This document shows positions 8,736-17,742 of a DNA stretch of 64,000 nucleotides, in pieces (the stretch's first letter is position 1; every line of letters begins with the position of its first letter). The notes below the pieces were generated by a model, which saw only the letters and a list, made by a program, of their open reading frames with translations, did not search any database and was not told the DNA's origin. A program made the position numbers and the translations under genes. Origin of the DNA: Bosea sp. Tri-49 (lineage in GTDB: Bacteria; Pseudomonadota; Alphaproteobacteria; Rhizobiales; Beijerinckiaceae); the NCBI RefSeq assembly GCF_003952665.1, contig NZ_CP017946.1, forward strand, positions 2,480,001 to 2,544,000, read 5' to 3'.

Positions 8736-9941
8736 ATGAGGATCGCCATTGCGGGCGCCGGTATCGGCGGCCTGACAGCAGCCTTGTGCCTCAACGAGAA
8801 GGGCTACGAAGTCCGGATCTTCGAAGCGGTGGAGACGCTGCAGCCGCTCGGCGTTGGGATCAACGTCATGCCGCATGCCTCGGGCGTGCTGCATGGGCTC
8901 GGGCTCGGCGACGCCCTCGACGAGATGGCGGTCCGCACCCGCGCGATCGAATACCGCACGCGTTTCGGCCACCTGATCCAGTCGGATCCGCGCTCGGTTG
9001 AGGCCGGCTTCGACTATCCGCAATACTCGATCCATCGGGGCGAGCTGCAGTTCCTGCTGCTCGATACGGTTCGCACCCGGCTGGGACGGGATGCGGTCGT
9101 GCCCGGCAGGGCCCTTGCCGGGTTCACGCAGGACGTCAGCGGCGTGCATGCGCGCTTCGCCGACGGCACAGCCTCTGAGGCCGATCTTTTGATCGGCGCC
9201 GAAGGATTCCGTTCGAAAGTGCGCCAACAGCTCCATCCGAGCGAAGGGCCCGCGCATTACGAAGGCACGATGATGTGGCGCGGCGCTAGTCTCCAGGCGC
9301 CCTTCGGCGATGGCCGCACCATGTTCATCGCCGGCGACCACGACGTGAAATTCGTCTGCTACCCAATCAGCCGCGCCGCGCGCGACGGCAACGCGTTGAT
9401 CAACTGGGTTGCCGAAGTGCACCACGATCGGCCGCGTGCGGCCGACGAGGCCGACTGGAGCCGCGAGGGCGACCGCGACTTCATCGCCGAGTTCCTGGGC
9501 TTCCGGATGCCGGACATCGACATCCCAGCCCTGCTGAAGAGCACCTTGAAGATCACCCAGTATCCGATGATCGATCGCGACCCGCTGCCGTGGTGGACGC
9601 AAGGGCGGGTCACCCTTCTCGGCGACGCCGCCCATCCGATGTACCCGATGGGAGCGAACGGGGCCTCACAAGCGATCATCGATTCGAGGGCACTCGCAGA
9701 CTCGCTCGCCGCGCAGCCGGGACCGGAAGGCCTGCTCGCCTATGAAGCCCTGCGCCGGCCCGTCACCACCAATGTCGTGCTCAACAATCGCAAATCGGGC
9801 CCTGAGCGCGTCCTCGACATCGCGGCTGCGCGCATCAAGGGGCCCGCTGACCGGATCGAGGACCTGATCTCTCCGGCCGAGCTGGAGGAGGTCGCAGCCA
9901 GTTACCGTCAGGTCGCCGGCTTCCTGAAGAAGGCGGTCTAG
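8736..9941 (+). CDS. FAD-dependent aromatic-ring monooxygenase, PhzS-like
   Basis: 401 residues of the class A flavoprotein monooxygenases. It begins MRIAIAGAGIGGLTAALCL (FAD GxGxxG), has PLGVGIN, YPQYSIHRGELQ and GDAAHPMYPMGANGASQAI (FAD/ribityl motif). The usual GADG motif reads GAEGFRSKVR, an Asp-to-Glu change. From memory the sequence resembles PhzS-type hydroxylases more than resorcinol hydroxylase. A CAGGAG Shine-Dalgarno (8721-8726) precedes the ATG. Maleylacetate reductase starts 3 bp after its stop, so its product probably feeds hydroxyquinol; the substrate (for example a dihydroxybenzoate, 4-hydroxysalicylate or resorcinol) is inferred. Confidence 0.87.
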   Translation: MRIAIAGAGIGGLTAALCLNEKGYEVRIFEAVETLQPLGVGINVMPHASGVLHGLGLGDALDEMAVRTRAIEYRTRFGHLIQSDPRSVEAGFDYPQYSIHRGELQFLLLDTVRTRLGRDAVVPGRALAGFTQDVSGVHARFADGTASEADLLIGAEGFRSKVRQQLHPSEGPAHYEGTMMWRGASLQAPFGDGRTMFIAGDHDVKFVCYPISRAARDGNALINWVAEVHHDRPRAADEADWSREGDRDFIAEFLGFRMPDIDIPALLKSTLKITQYPMIDRDPLPWWTQGRVTLLGDAAHPMYPMGANGASQAIIDSRALADSLAAQPGPEGLLAYEALRRPVTTNVVLNNRKSGPERVLDIAAARIKGPADRIEDLISPAELEEVAASYRQVAGFLKKAV

Positions 9942-9944
9942 CTC

Positions 9945-11006
9945 ATGCGCACATTCCACGCCGGCTTCGAAGCCGATCACCCACCGGTGAGAGTGCGGCT
10001 CGGCGCCGGAATCCGGCACGAGCTCGGGGCCGAGATGACGGCGCTCGGCCTCTCGCACGCGCTCGTCCTGACCACACCAGACCAGGCGGCGCAGGGCGAA
10101 AGGCTGCTGGCTGCCCTGGGTCGACTGGCGCACGGGCAATTCAGCAAGGCGGCCATGCACACGCCCATCGAGATCACCAAGGCTGCGCTCGAGGCGGCCC
10201 GCGGCGCCGATTGCCTCGTCGCCATCGGCGGTGGCTCAACCATTGGCCTGGCCAAGGCCATCGCCCTGAACACAGACCTGCCGCAGATCGTGCTGCCGAC
10301 GACCTATGCCGGCTCGGAGGCGACGCCCGTGCTAGGGCAGACCGCCAACGGGGTGAAGGAGACCCTACGTTCGCCCAAGGTCCAGCCCGAGGTGATCCTT
10401 TACGATCCCGAACTCGTCGCGACGCTGCCCACCGGGCTCAGCGTCACCAGCGGGCTCAACGCCATGGCGCATGCGGTGGAGGCCCTCTATGCGCGGGATC
10501 GCAACCCGCTCTCCGACCAGCTGGCACTCGGCGGCCTTCGCGCCTTCAAGGAGGGATTGCCGCGCGTCGTCGCCGACCCCGGCGACCTTCCGGCACGCGA
10601 GGCCACGCAGTTCGGCGCCTGGCTGTGCGGCACGGTGCTGGCCCAGGTCGGTATGGCGCTGCAACACAAGCTCTGCCACACGCTGGGAGGCAGCTTCGCG
10701 TTGCCTCATGCCGAGACGCACGCGATCCTTCTGCCGCACTCAGCCGCCTACAATGCCGACGCGGCCGCCGGGGCCCTGGCACCGGTCGCGGAGCTCTTCG
10801 GCGGATCGGTCGGCGGCGGACTTTACGATTTCTCCGTCGCACTGGGCGCGCCCGTCGCGCTGCGCGATCTCGGCCTTGTCGAAGGCGATCTCGACCGCGC
10901 CGCCGATCTTGCCGGCAACAATCCCTATTGGAACCCGCGCCCGATCGAGCGCGACGCCATTCGCGTGCTGCTGCAGCACGCCTGGGAAGGCGCACGCCCG
11001 CAATAA
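9945..11006 (+). CDS. Maleylacetate reductase
   Basis: 353 residues of the iron-containing alcohol dehydrogenase superfamily. The nucleotide-binding GGGSTIGLAKAIA, the segment TTYAGSEATPVLGQT and the metal/substrate region LQHKLCHTLGGSFALPHAETHAILLP all fit maleylacetate reductase. It reduces maleylacetate to 3-oxoadipate with NAD(P)H. It starts 3 bp after the monooxygenase gene and is followed by the hydroxyquinol dioxygenase, which makes its substrate. The product enters the beta-ketoadipate pathway, whose later genes are not in this window. Confidence 0.93.
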   Translation: MRTFHAGFEADHPPVRVRLGAGIRHELGAEMTALGLSHALVLTTPDQAAQGERLLAALGRLAHGQFSKAAMHTPIEITKAALEAARGADCLVAIGGGSTIGLAKAIALNTDLPQIVLPTTYAGSEATPVLGQTANGVKETLRSPKVQPEVILYDPELVATLPTGLSVTSGLNAMAHAVEALYARDRNPLSDQLALGGLRAFKEGLPRVVADPGDLPAREATQFGAWLCGTVLAQVGMALQHKLCHTLGGSFALPHAETHAILLPHSAAYNADAAAGALAPVAELFGGSVGGGLYDFSVALGAPVALRDLGLVEGDLDRAADLAGNNPYWNPRPIERDAIRVLLQHAWEGARPQ

Positions 11007-11062
11007 GGCTTGCCAAAGGCCATCGGCGACGGCCGACGCAATAAGACGACGGAGGAAACGAC

Positions 11063-11902
11063 ATGGCAGGCTACTTCACCGAGGAAAGCTCCGCCGAAGC
11101 CGTCAACGCGCGCATGGACGAGACCATCGATCCGCGGCTCGCCGAGATCATGGCTTGCCTGGTCAGGCATTTGCACGCCTTCGCCAAGGAAACCCAGCTG
11201 ACGCAGGCGGAGTGGGAATACGGCATCGACTTCCTGACCCGAACTGGCGGGATCTGCAGCGGCGAGCGCCAGGAGTTCATCCTGCTCTCCGACACGCTCG
11301 GCTTCTCGATGCTGGTCGACGCGATCAACAATCGGCGTCCGCCAGGCGCCACGGAGAACACGGTGCTGGGCCCCTTCCATGTCGCCGGCGTGCCGGTCCG
11401 GCAGATGGGAGACAGCATCAGCCTCGACGGCAAGGGAGAGAGCTGTCTTTACGAAGGCCGGGTGATCGATCTCGACGGTCGGCCGGTCGAGGCCGCGCGG
11501 ATCGATGTCTGGTCGGACAATGCCGATGGCTTCTACGACGTGCAGCAGCCAGGCATCCAGCCCAGATGGAACAACCGCGGCGTCTTCGTCACGGAGCCGG
11601 ACGGGGCGTACCGCTTCATCGGCATCAAGCCGGTATCCTATCCGATCCCCGATGACGGGCCGGTCGGCCAAATGCTCGGCCATCTCGGCCGGCATCCTTA
11701 TCGCCCCGCGCACATGCACTACATTGTCACCGCCGTGGGCTACCAAAGGCTGGTGACGCATACCTTCGTCGGCGACGATCCCTATCTCGGGTCCGACACC
11801 GTCTTCGGCGTCAAGAAGACGCTGATCGCGCCCTTCGAGCGTATCGCCGGCGGGCCGGTGCCCTGGCGGTCGCCTTTCGACTTCGTCCTCGTCCCGGATT
11901 GA
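11063..11902 (+). CDS. Hydroxyquinol 1,2-dioxygenase (intradiol ring-cleaving)
   Basis: 279 residues. The N-terminal helical dimerisation domain (about residues 1-95) is followed by the intradiol dioxygenase beta sandwich. Fe3+ ligands can be placed in VSYPIPDDGPVG (Tyr) and RPAHMHYIV (the HxH pair). GPFHVAGVP and the length fit the hydroxyquinol subgroup rather than catechol dioxygenases, as does the neighbouring maleylacetate reductase. It opens 1,2,4-trihydroxybenzene to maleylacetate. A GGAGG Shine-Dalgarno lies about 8 bases before the ATG. Last gene of the operon, 56 bp after the reductase. Confidence 0.92.
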   Translation: MAGYFTEESSAEAVNARMDETIDPRLAEIMACLVRHLHAFAKETQLTQAEWEYGIDFLTRTGGICSGERQEFILLSDTLGFSMLVDAINNRRPPGATENTVLGPFHVAGVPVRQMGDSISLDGKGESCLYEGRVIDLDGRPVEAARIDVWSDNADGFYDVQQPGIQPRWNNRGVFVTEPDGAYRFIGIKPVSYPIPDDGPVGQMLGHLGRHPYRPAHMHYIVTAVGYQRLVTHTFVGDDPYLGSDTVFGVKKTLIAPFERIAGGPVPWRSPFDFVLVPD

Positions 11903-12105
11903 GCTGCTTACACCAGCTGCCACCGGGGCCGTTTCGGACACGGAGCCGGCCCGGCCTTCACCGAACATGAGGGGCGGCTCAGCCACCCCGCGATCGCAGC
12001 TCCGCGTCGATTGTGGCGCCGGAAGCGCTCGCGGGCCGGGATTCCCGCAGATCGAATTACCGCCAAAAATGGCTGCTCGATTGCGCCATCCGAAGGAGGA
12101 ACGAC

Positions 12106-12315
12106 ATGCGCTTGACGCTCGCCATCATTGCTTTGGCTCTCTCCGGCTGCAGCGGTTCTGACCAGCCCACTGGAGTCGCCAGGAACCTGACCTTGGGAAC
12201 CGCGCAGTGCTCCAAATTTTCCTGGGGCACCTCTCAAATGGCGGAATGTCTCGATCAGGCCGCAGCCCGCCAATCGGCGACGGTAGCCGACACGAAGGGC
12301 GGCGACAGCGGCTGA
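12106..12315 (+). CDS. Small predicted lipoprotein (69 aa)
   Basis: The ATG at 12106 follows a strong AAGGAGGA (12093-12100). The product starts MRLTLAIIALALSGCSGSD: a short hydrophobic signal peptide ending in a lipobox (LSGC, Cys15). The mature part is about 55 residues with two further Cys and no family recognised. A longer frame from 12013 exists but skips this ribosome site and would bury the signal peptide. Placed alone after the hydroxyquinol operon. The role is unknown. Confidence 0.65.
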   Translation: MRLTLAIIALALSGCSGSDQPTGVARNLTLGTAQCSKFSWGTSQMAECLDQAAARQSATVADTKGGDSG

Positions 12316-12474
12316 TGTCTTTCCGGCATCGAAGCCCACCCCCGTCGCCCGGCGGCACAATCACAAGACAGCGAGACCGCCTGGTGCCCGCTCTTGAGGC
12401 TTGTGCAGTGCAGCAATTGTTCATATCTAACCCGTGCCTGAAGCAACCTCCCAACCATTCGAAAGGAGCGATCC

Positions 12475-12606
12475 ATGCTGGAACGGCACGATTGTGAGTG
12501 CGCGCTCGAGACCGAGCACGACCACGAGGAGAACCTCGAAGCGCAGCAGCAGGATGCCGACGAAGCGTTCTCGCCGCGTGACCACCAGGCGGGCTTCTGG
12601 AGCTAG
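12475..12606 (+). CDS. Small acidic protein of unknown function (43 aa)
   Basis: The ATG at 12475 has AAAGGAG 6 bases upstream. The product is 43 residues, starts MLERHDCECALETEHDHEEN and ends HQAGFWS. It is rich in Glu, Asp and His with two closely spaced Cys (CEC). A 10-bp hairpin follows the stop by 14 bp, as for a real transcription unit. No family is recognised. The short length leaves some doubt that it is translated. Confidence 0.45.
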   Translation: MLERHDCECALETEHDHEENLEAQQQDADEAFSPRDHQAGFWS

Positions 12607-12620
12607 AAGCTGACACGCGT

Positions 12621-12644
12621 GCGGAGGGCATTGGTGCCCTCCGC
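12621..12644 (+). terminator. Hairpin after the 43-aa gene
   Basis: GCGGAGGGCA (12621-12630) and TGCCCTCCGC (12635-12644) are exact inverted repeats around the loop TTGG. There is no T-run after it, so it is a GC-rich hairpin that may need Rho or may only protect RNA ends. Confidence 0.6.
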
Positions 12645-12723
12645 CGACCGCGGCCCCGCAGAACAAGCTACCTCTCACGATTCTAGCGCAGGCGAAGATG
12701 AGCAGCGGGCTCGGATCGAGCCG

Positions 12724-13179
12724 TCACCCTAGCCTCGACCCGCAAGCTGCGCCGAAGGCCGCCAGCGCAGCGAGGCTGGTGAGCAGCGCCAGTGGAAACC
12801 GCATCAGACTGCGCTTGGTCCAGTCGCGGGCGGCGGCCTCGTCGACCGTCTCGGCCTTCTCGAACGCGATCGCCTTCGGGATCATGTCGAAGGCCGACCA
12901 GAGCCGTAGCGCCACATGCGCGGCAAGAGCCAGCAGCAAGGCCCTGCGGACTCCGTCATTGCCCCAGCCGAGATAGAGCGCGGCGAGCAGGACGAGATCG
13001 AAGGCGGTATGGGCTGGAATCCAGAACCCGGCACGCCAGATCCCACCCTTCCGGGGTTGGACGATCTCCGGCTTGCGGGGCCAGGCCCGGTCGACGACGC
13101 CATGCTCGAAAATGCCGCCACCCAAGCCGATATTGGCCAGGAGCGCCGTCAGCGCCGTGGACAGCACGACCGCATCCAT
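12724..13179 (-). CDS. Small integral membrane protein next to a MarR regulator
   Basis: 151 residues with four likely membrane segments (about residues 5-25, 50-72, 77-97 and 124-146). A cytoplasmic or outer loop holds ERARPRK-like basic and proline-rich sequence. No catalytic motif is visible and the family was not recognised; it is roughly the size of DUF1772-like proteins. The gene is divergent from a MarR gene with a shared 48-bp gap containing an inverted repeat, so it is the likely target of that regulator. Confidence 0.7.
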   Translation of the reverse strand: MDAVVLSTALTALLANIGLGGGIFEHGVVDRAWPRKPEIVQPRKGGIWRAGFWIPAHTAFDLVLLAALYLGWGNDGVRRALLLALAAHVALRLWSAFDMIPKAIAFEKAETVDEAAARDWTKRSLMRFPLALLTSLAALAAFGAACGSRLG

Positions 13180-13196
13180 GGAATTATCTCTTTAGC

Positions 13197-13214
13197 TAGT
13201 TATCTTTATAACTA
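13197..13214. promoter_or_regulatory. MarR-type operator candidate
   Basis: TAGTTAT (13197-13203) and ATAACTA (13208-13214) are exact inverted repeats around CTTT, lying in the short gap between the divergent membrane-protein and MarR genes. The 18-bp AT-rich palindrome has the size expected for a MarR dimer and would overlap both promoters. Confidence 0.65.
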
Positions 13215-13227
13215 AGATATTTGACGA

Positions 13228-13692
13228 ATGACCCTTCCAAGTCAAGACCAGGCGATCGCACGCCTGACGACGGTCCTGCGGCGCATGGGCACGGCCAGCG
13301 CCCTGCACAGCCAGGCGGTCGCCAAGCGGATCGGCCTCGCCTCGGTCGATCTCGAATGCCTGGACCTGATCCTGCTGGCCGGTCCCGTGACCGCCGGGCA
13401 GATCATGGAGCACACCAAGCTGACCAGCGGCGCCGTGACCGGCCTGATCGATCGCCTCGCCAGGAAGGGCTATGTCGAGCGGGCCACCGATCCGCAGGAT
13501 CGCCGCAAGGTCATCGTCCGGATCGTGCCGGAGGCGATCAAGCCGATCCAGCAACTCTTCACCCCGATGGCCGAACGTTCGGCCGCGCTGATGCGGCACT
13601 ACAGTGCTGAGGAACTCGACCTGATCGCAGGCTTCGTCGAGAAGGGCACCGCTCTCGCGCTGGAGCGCGCCAGGGAGCTGGATGGCGGCTAG
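13228..13692 (+). CDS. MarR family transcriptional regulator
   Basis: 154 residues. The winged helix-turn-helix is seen in TAGQIMEHTKLTSGAVTGLIDRLARKGYVERATDPQDRRKVIVRI (about residues 55-98), including the DxRD-like wing DPQDRR. Flanking helices would form the dimer. It is transcribed away from the membrane-protein gene, with a palindrome between them, so autoregulation and control of that gene are likely. The ligand is unknown. Confidence 0.9.
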   Translation: MTLPSQDQAIARLTTVLRRMGTASALHSQAVAKRIGLASVDLECLDLILLAGPVTAGQIMEHTKLTSGAVTGLIDRLARKGYVERATDPQDRRKVIVRIVPEAIKPIQQLFTPMAERSAALMRHYSAEELDLIAGFVEKGTALALERARELDGG

Positions 13693-13708
13693 GGACGGGG
13701 CCGCTTTC

Positions 13709-15877
13709 TCAAGCCGCCCGGCGTGCGGAACCCGAAGAGACCTGCCCCTGTGATGGCTCGGGTGCTTCGAGGCTGAAATAGGAGACCAGCGCCGCGAGTC
13801 GATCGGCCTCCTGGGCGAGCGCCTGCGAGGCTGCGGTCGACTGCTCGGCCATGGCGGCGTTCTGCTGCGTCGCCTGGTCCATCTCGTTGACCGCGGTGTT
13901 GACCTCCTGCAGCCCGGTCGCCTGCTCCTGGGCGGCCGAGGCGATCTCGGCGACCAGCGAGGTGACGCGGGTGATCTCGCCGGACATGCGGCCGAGCGCG
14001 CTGCCGGTCTGGCCGACCAGAGCGACGCCCTTCTCGACCTCGATGGACGAGGCGGTGATCAGGCCCTTGATCTCCTTGGCCGCTTCCGCCGAGCGCTGCG
14101 CCAGCGCCCGGACCTCGGAGGCAACGACCGCGAAGCCCTTGCCGGCATCGCCAGCGCGCGCCGCCTCGACCGAGGCGTTGAGCGCGAGCAGGTTGGTCTG
14201 GAAGGCGATCTCGTCGATGACGCCGACGATCTGCGAGATTTCCTCACCGGACTTCTCGATGCCGCCCATCGCGGCGACCGCATCGCGGACGATCTCGCCC
14301 GACTGCTCGGCCTCACCCTTGACCTGACTTGTGGCGAGGCTCGCCTGGCGCGCGCCCTCGGCGGTCTGGCGCACGGTGGCGGTCAGCTGGTCGAGCGCGG
14401 TCGCGGTCTCCTCAACCGAGGAGGCCTGCTGCTCGGTCCGGCTGGCGAGGTCGTCCGCCGCCTGGCTGATCTCGCCGGCGCCGGCCTTCATGCTCTCGGT
14501 ATTGGTCGCGATCTGGCGCATCGTACCGCGCAGCTTGGCGATCGCCGAATTGAAGTCGTCCTTCAGCTTGGCATAGCCCGCCGCAACCGGCTGCTCGATG
14601 CGATAGCCGAGATTGCCATTGGCCAGATGCTCGAGGCCGGCTCCGAGCGCGTCGACCACCACCGCCAACTCTTCAGTGGCCTCCTGTCGTTCGGCCTCGT
14701 TTCGCGACCTCTCGGCGTCGGTCGCATGACGCTGGGCCTCGACCTCCTGCTCGGCCTGACGCTTTTCGACGGCTATGGCTTCTTTCTCGATCGCGGCGCG
14801 CTTGAAGACGTCGACCGCTTGAGCCATCTCGCCGATCTCGTCACGGCGTGACAGCGAGGGAACGAGCACGTCGCGGTCGCCCTGAGCCAGCGCCGTCATC
14901 GTGCGGGTCATGCCGCGCACCGGTGCGGCGATCCAGCGGTTCAGCATCCAGGCGCAGGCGATCGCCGAGATCAGGCTGACGAGCGCGACCAGGGCCGAAG
15001 CCGACAGAGCGGCGTCCATGATCGAGCTCAGCGCGGAGATGTCGGAGACGAGCGCATAGGCTCCGATCACATCGCCGCGGTAGTCCTTGACGGGCGCGTA
15101 AACGATGGCGCTGGCGCGCCCGGCAATGGCGAGACGCTGGATCTCCGTCGTGCCGCCAAGGCCGAGACGCAAGCTCTCCTGCGAGAGCAGGCCGTCATCG
15201 GGAAGCGTCGAGGCGAAGCGCTTGAGCTCGCCATTGGCCAGAACGAAGAAAGCGATGTCGTTGCCGGAGATCTTCTTGAACGCGTCGAAGAAGGCCTGGC
15301 CGAAGCCGAGGCCGACCTCGACCGTCCCGACGGCCTTGCCCTCGAACCGTACCGGCATCACGCCGCGCACGCCAAGGCCCTCGACGCCGTTCTCGAGGCC
15401 GAAGACCGGCTTGCCCGCCTTGTTGGCCTCGACGACCGTGAAGCGGAAGGAAGAGAGATCGTCGCCGAACTTCTCCGAGCGATGCGCGCGCAGGAACGAT
15501 GTGGCCGGTGCGACGTGGAACTGCAGCTGAACGACGCCGTCATTCGCCTTCAGCGCGGCGAAACCGGGGACGGTCGCCGCGGCCAGGGCCTCGCGATCGC
15601 CGGCGGCGAAGCGCGCCTGGATCTGGGCATTGCTCGCGATGACATGCGCCATGGAGACGGCGCGCTTGATCTCGCTGTCGAGGCTGGTGCGCAGGGTCTC
15701 CTGAGCGCTCGTCATTTCACGCGCGACGGTCTCGGTCAGAATCCGGTTGCCGAGACGCTGGGTCGAAAAGGCGCCGGCCGCGGCGACGAGTGCGACGGCG
15801 GCCGTCAGGGCCATACCGATGACCGCGCCGACGCCAGTCAGGCGAAAGCGCTGCCGCGGCGAGTGCGGACGGCCCAT
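13709..15877 (-). CDS. Methyl-accepting chemotaxis protein with periplasmic sensor domain
   Basis: 722 residues. The start at 15877 ([15 protein letters not shown]) is chosen because the first membrane helix (about residues 15-38) follows it; an open frame upstream has shadow-like composition. A periplasmic single-Cache-like domain (about 40-265) precedes the second helix ([21 protein letters not shown]), a HAMP domain, a coiled coil, a second HAMP-like stretch, and the signalling hairpin [23 protein letters not shown] near residue 560. No CheR-binding pentapeptide ends the protein. The ligand cannot be read. Confidence 0.93.
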   Translation of the reverse strand: MGRPHSPRQRFRLTGVGAVIGMALTAAVALVAAAGAFSTQRLGNRILTETVAREMTSAQETLRTSLDSEIKRAVSMAHVIASNAQIQARFAAGDREALAAATVPGFAALKANDGVVQLQFHVAPATSFLRAHRSEKFGDDLSSFRFTVVEANKAGKPVFGLENGVEGLGVRGVMPVRFEGKAVGTVEVGLGFGQAFFDAFKKISGNDIAFFVLANGELKRFASTLPDDGLLSQESLRLGLGGTTEIQRLAIAGRASAIVYAPVKDYRGDVIGAYALVSDISALSSIMDAALSASALVALVSLISAIACAWMLNRWIAAPVRGMTRTMTALAQGDRDVLVPSLSRRDEIGEMAQAVDVFKRAAIEKEAIAVEKRQAEQEVEAQRHATDAERSRNEAERQEATEELAVVVDALGAGLEHLANGNLGYRIEQPVAAGYAKLKDDFNSAIAKLRGTMRQIATNTESMKAGAGEISQAADDLASRTEQQASSVEETATALDQLTATVRQTAEGARQASLATSQVKGEAEQSGEIVRDAVAAMGGIEKSGEEISQIVGVIDEIAFQTNLLALNASVEAARAGDAGKGFAVVASEVRALAQRSAEAAKEIKGLITASSIEVEKGVALVGQTGSALGRMSGEITRVTSLVAEIASAAQEQATGLQEVNTAVNEMDQATQQNAAMAEQSTAASQALAQEADRLAALVSYFSLEAPEPSQGQVSSGSARRAA

Positions 15878-16028
15878 GCTCAATCTCCCCCGGTCTTCAC
15901 ACCTCTTTCCATCAAGATATTCGGATATCTGATAATGATCGTTTAACGTTAACCAAGCCGCGCTGACCGGGCGGCCGCGGCGGCTCGGCGCGCTTGCGTC
16001 AGGAGATAACTCTGAGGGTTTGCGCCGC
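15878..16028. promoter_or_regulatory. Upstream region of the chemoreceptor gene with palindromes
   Basis: It contains AGATAT-TCGG-ATATCT (15915-15930) and TTAACGTTAACC (15943-15954), which carries back-to-back half-sites like those of CtrA but not the full TTAA-N7-TTAACC form. The palindromes lie 38-77 bp from the start codon. Control of a motility gene by CtrA would be normal in this class; here it is only a suggestion. Confidence 0.35.
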
Positions 16029-16823
16029 TCAGGCCGCTTCGCGAATAAAGCGGCTGAGGAAGAGGCGGGTACGGGGGTGGCTCGGATTGGCGAGCACCTG
16101 TTCGGGCGGGCCCTGTTCGACGACGAGGCCGCCATCCATGAAGACGACGCGGTCGGCCGCCTCGCGGGCAAAGCCGATCTCATGGGTGACGACGATCATG
16201 GTCAGGCCCTGGCCGGCGAGATCGCGCATCGTCGAAAGCACCTCGCCGACGAGCTCAGGATCAAGCGCCGAGGTCGGTTCGTCGAACAGCATCAACTTCG
16301 GCCGGATCGCCAGCGCGCGGGCAATGGCGACGCGCTGCTGCTGGCCGCCGGAGAGCTGACGCGGATAGGCGTTGGCCTTCTCGGTCAGGCCGATGCGGGT
16401 GAGCAGCTCCATGGCGTAGTCGGTCGCTTCCTTGCGACTGCGGCCATGGACGCCGACCGGCGCCTCGATGATGTTCTCCAGCGCCGTCATGTGCGGGAAG
16501 AGGTTGAACTGCTGGAAGACCATGCCGATCTGGCGGCGCTGCGCCGCAATGGCACGCGGCGACAGCTTGGTCAGCCGCTCGCCGTTGAGGCGGTAGCCGA
16601 TCTGCTCGCCGGCGACCATGATCGAACCGCGATCGATCGCTTCGAGATGGTTGATGCAGCGCAGGAAGGTCGACTTGCCCGAGCCCGACGGGCCGAGCAC
16701 GACGACGACCTCGCCCGGCATGACGTCGAGATCGATGCCCTTCAGCACTTCGTTGTGGCCGAAGGATTTGTGGACGTTGCGGGCGCTGACCAGCGGCATC
16801 GTCTCTGCCGCGATCCGGCTCAT
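16029..16823 (-). CDS. Polar amino-acid-type ABC transporter, ATP-binding protein
   Basis: 264 residues. Walker [10 protein letters not shown], the signature LSGGQQQR, Walker [13 protein letters not shown] and the switch His (VVTHEIGF) are all present, and [11 protein letters not shown] is typical of the glutamine/amino-acid (PAAT) class. The ATG at 16823 overlaps the permease stop by 4 bp. It powers the permease at 16820-17731 together with the binding protein at 17743-18639. Confidence 0.93.
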   Translation of the reverse strand: MSRIAAETMPLVSARNVHKSFGHNEVLKGIDLDVMPGEVVVVLGPSGSGKSTFLRCINHLEAIDRGSIMVAGEQIGYRLNGERLTKLSPRAIAAQRRQIGMVFQQFNLFPHMTALENIIEAPVGVHGRSRKEATDYAMELLTRIGLTEKANAYPRQLSGGQQQRVAIARALAIRPKLMLFDEPTSALDPELVGEVLSTMRDLAGQGLTMIVVTHEIGFAREAADRVVFMDGGLVVEQGPPEQVLANPSHPRTRLFLSRFIREAA

Positions 16824-17731
16824 GGCGTCGCCTCCGCGATGACCGGCATGGGTTCGCTCACACCGCGTTCGCCGCGGGCGTAGTAGCGCTCGATGAAGCC
16901 CTGGCCGATGTTCAGGACCGTGGTGATGACGAGATACCAGATCACCGCGACCATCAGCATCGGGACGACCTCGAAGGTGCGGTTGTAGACCGCCTGGACC
17001 GAATAGAGCAGATCGGCCATGGCGATGACGCTGACCAGCGAGGTCGCCTTGATCATGCTGATCAGCTGGTTGCCGGTCGGCGGCACGATCGAGCGCATCG
17101 CCTGGGGAATGATGACCCGCCACAGCGCCCTCGCCCGGGTCATGCCGAAAGCGTCGCTCGCCTCGGACTGGCCCTTGTCGACAGAGAGCAGGCCGCCGCG
17201 GATGATCTCCGCCATATAGGCGGCTTCGTTGAGCGAGAGGCCGGCGATCGCCGCCGTCATCGGCGTGATCAAATCGTTGGTGTGCCAGCTGACCAGCGTC
17301 GGCCCGAACGGGATCGAAATCGAGATCTCGGGGAAGAGCGTCGAGAGGTTGTACCAGAAGATCAGCTGGACCAGCAGCGGCGTGCCGCGGAAGAACCAGA
17401 TGAAGAGACCGGCGAGGCCGCTGAACAGCCGGTCGTCGGAGAGCCGGGCGATCGCCAGCAGCAGACCGATGACGACGCCGATCACCATCGCGACGACGGT
17501 GAGGCCGAGCGTGACATAAAGCCCGCGCAGGATCGACTCGGCCGTGAACCATTGCGCCACGACCGGCCAGCCGAAATTCGGGTTCCAGGCGACGATCCAG
17601 GCGAAGTTGGCGGCGACTGCGAGCACGAAGGCCCACATTAGCCAGCGCCCCCATTCGAATGGGTGATGGGCGTTGGCGACGTCGCGAAACGTCGCCTGCC
17701 GGTCATGCATCGGCTCAGCCGCGCTGCTCAT
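16820..17731 (-). CDS. Polar amino-acid-type ABC transporter, permease
   Basis: 303 residues starting MSSAAEPMHDRQ at 17731, 11 bp after the binding-protein gene. About five membrane helices are visible, with the inner-membrane component loop EAAYMAEIIRGGLLSVDKGQSEAS(D)AFG that docks to the ATPase. The segment GLYVTLGLTVVAMVIGVVIG is typical of the HisMQ class. Only one permease gene is present, so it probably acts as a homodimer. Confidence 0.92.
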   Translation of the reverse strand: MSSAAEPMHDRQATFRDVANAHHPFEWGRWLMWAFVLAVAANFAWIVAWNPNFGWPVVAQWFTAESILRGLYVTLGLTVVAMVIGVVIGLLLAIARLSDDRLFSGLAGLFIWFFRGTPLLVQLIFWYNLSTLFPEISISIPFGPTLVSWHTNDLITPMTAAIAGLSLNEAAYMAEIIRGGLLSVDKGQSEASDAFGMTRARALWRVIIPQAMRSIVPPTGNQLISMIKATSLVSVIAMADLLYSVQAVYNRTFEVVPMLMVAVIWYLVITTVLNIGQGFIERYYARGERGVSEPMPVIAEATP

Positions 17732-17742
17732 GACCCGCCCGC

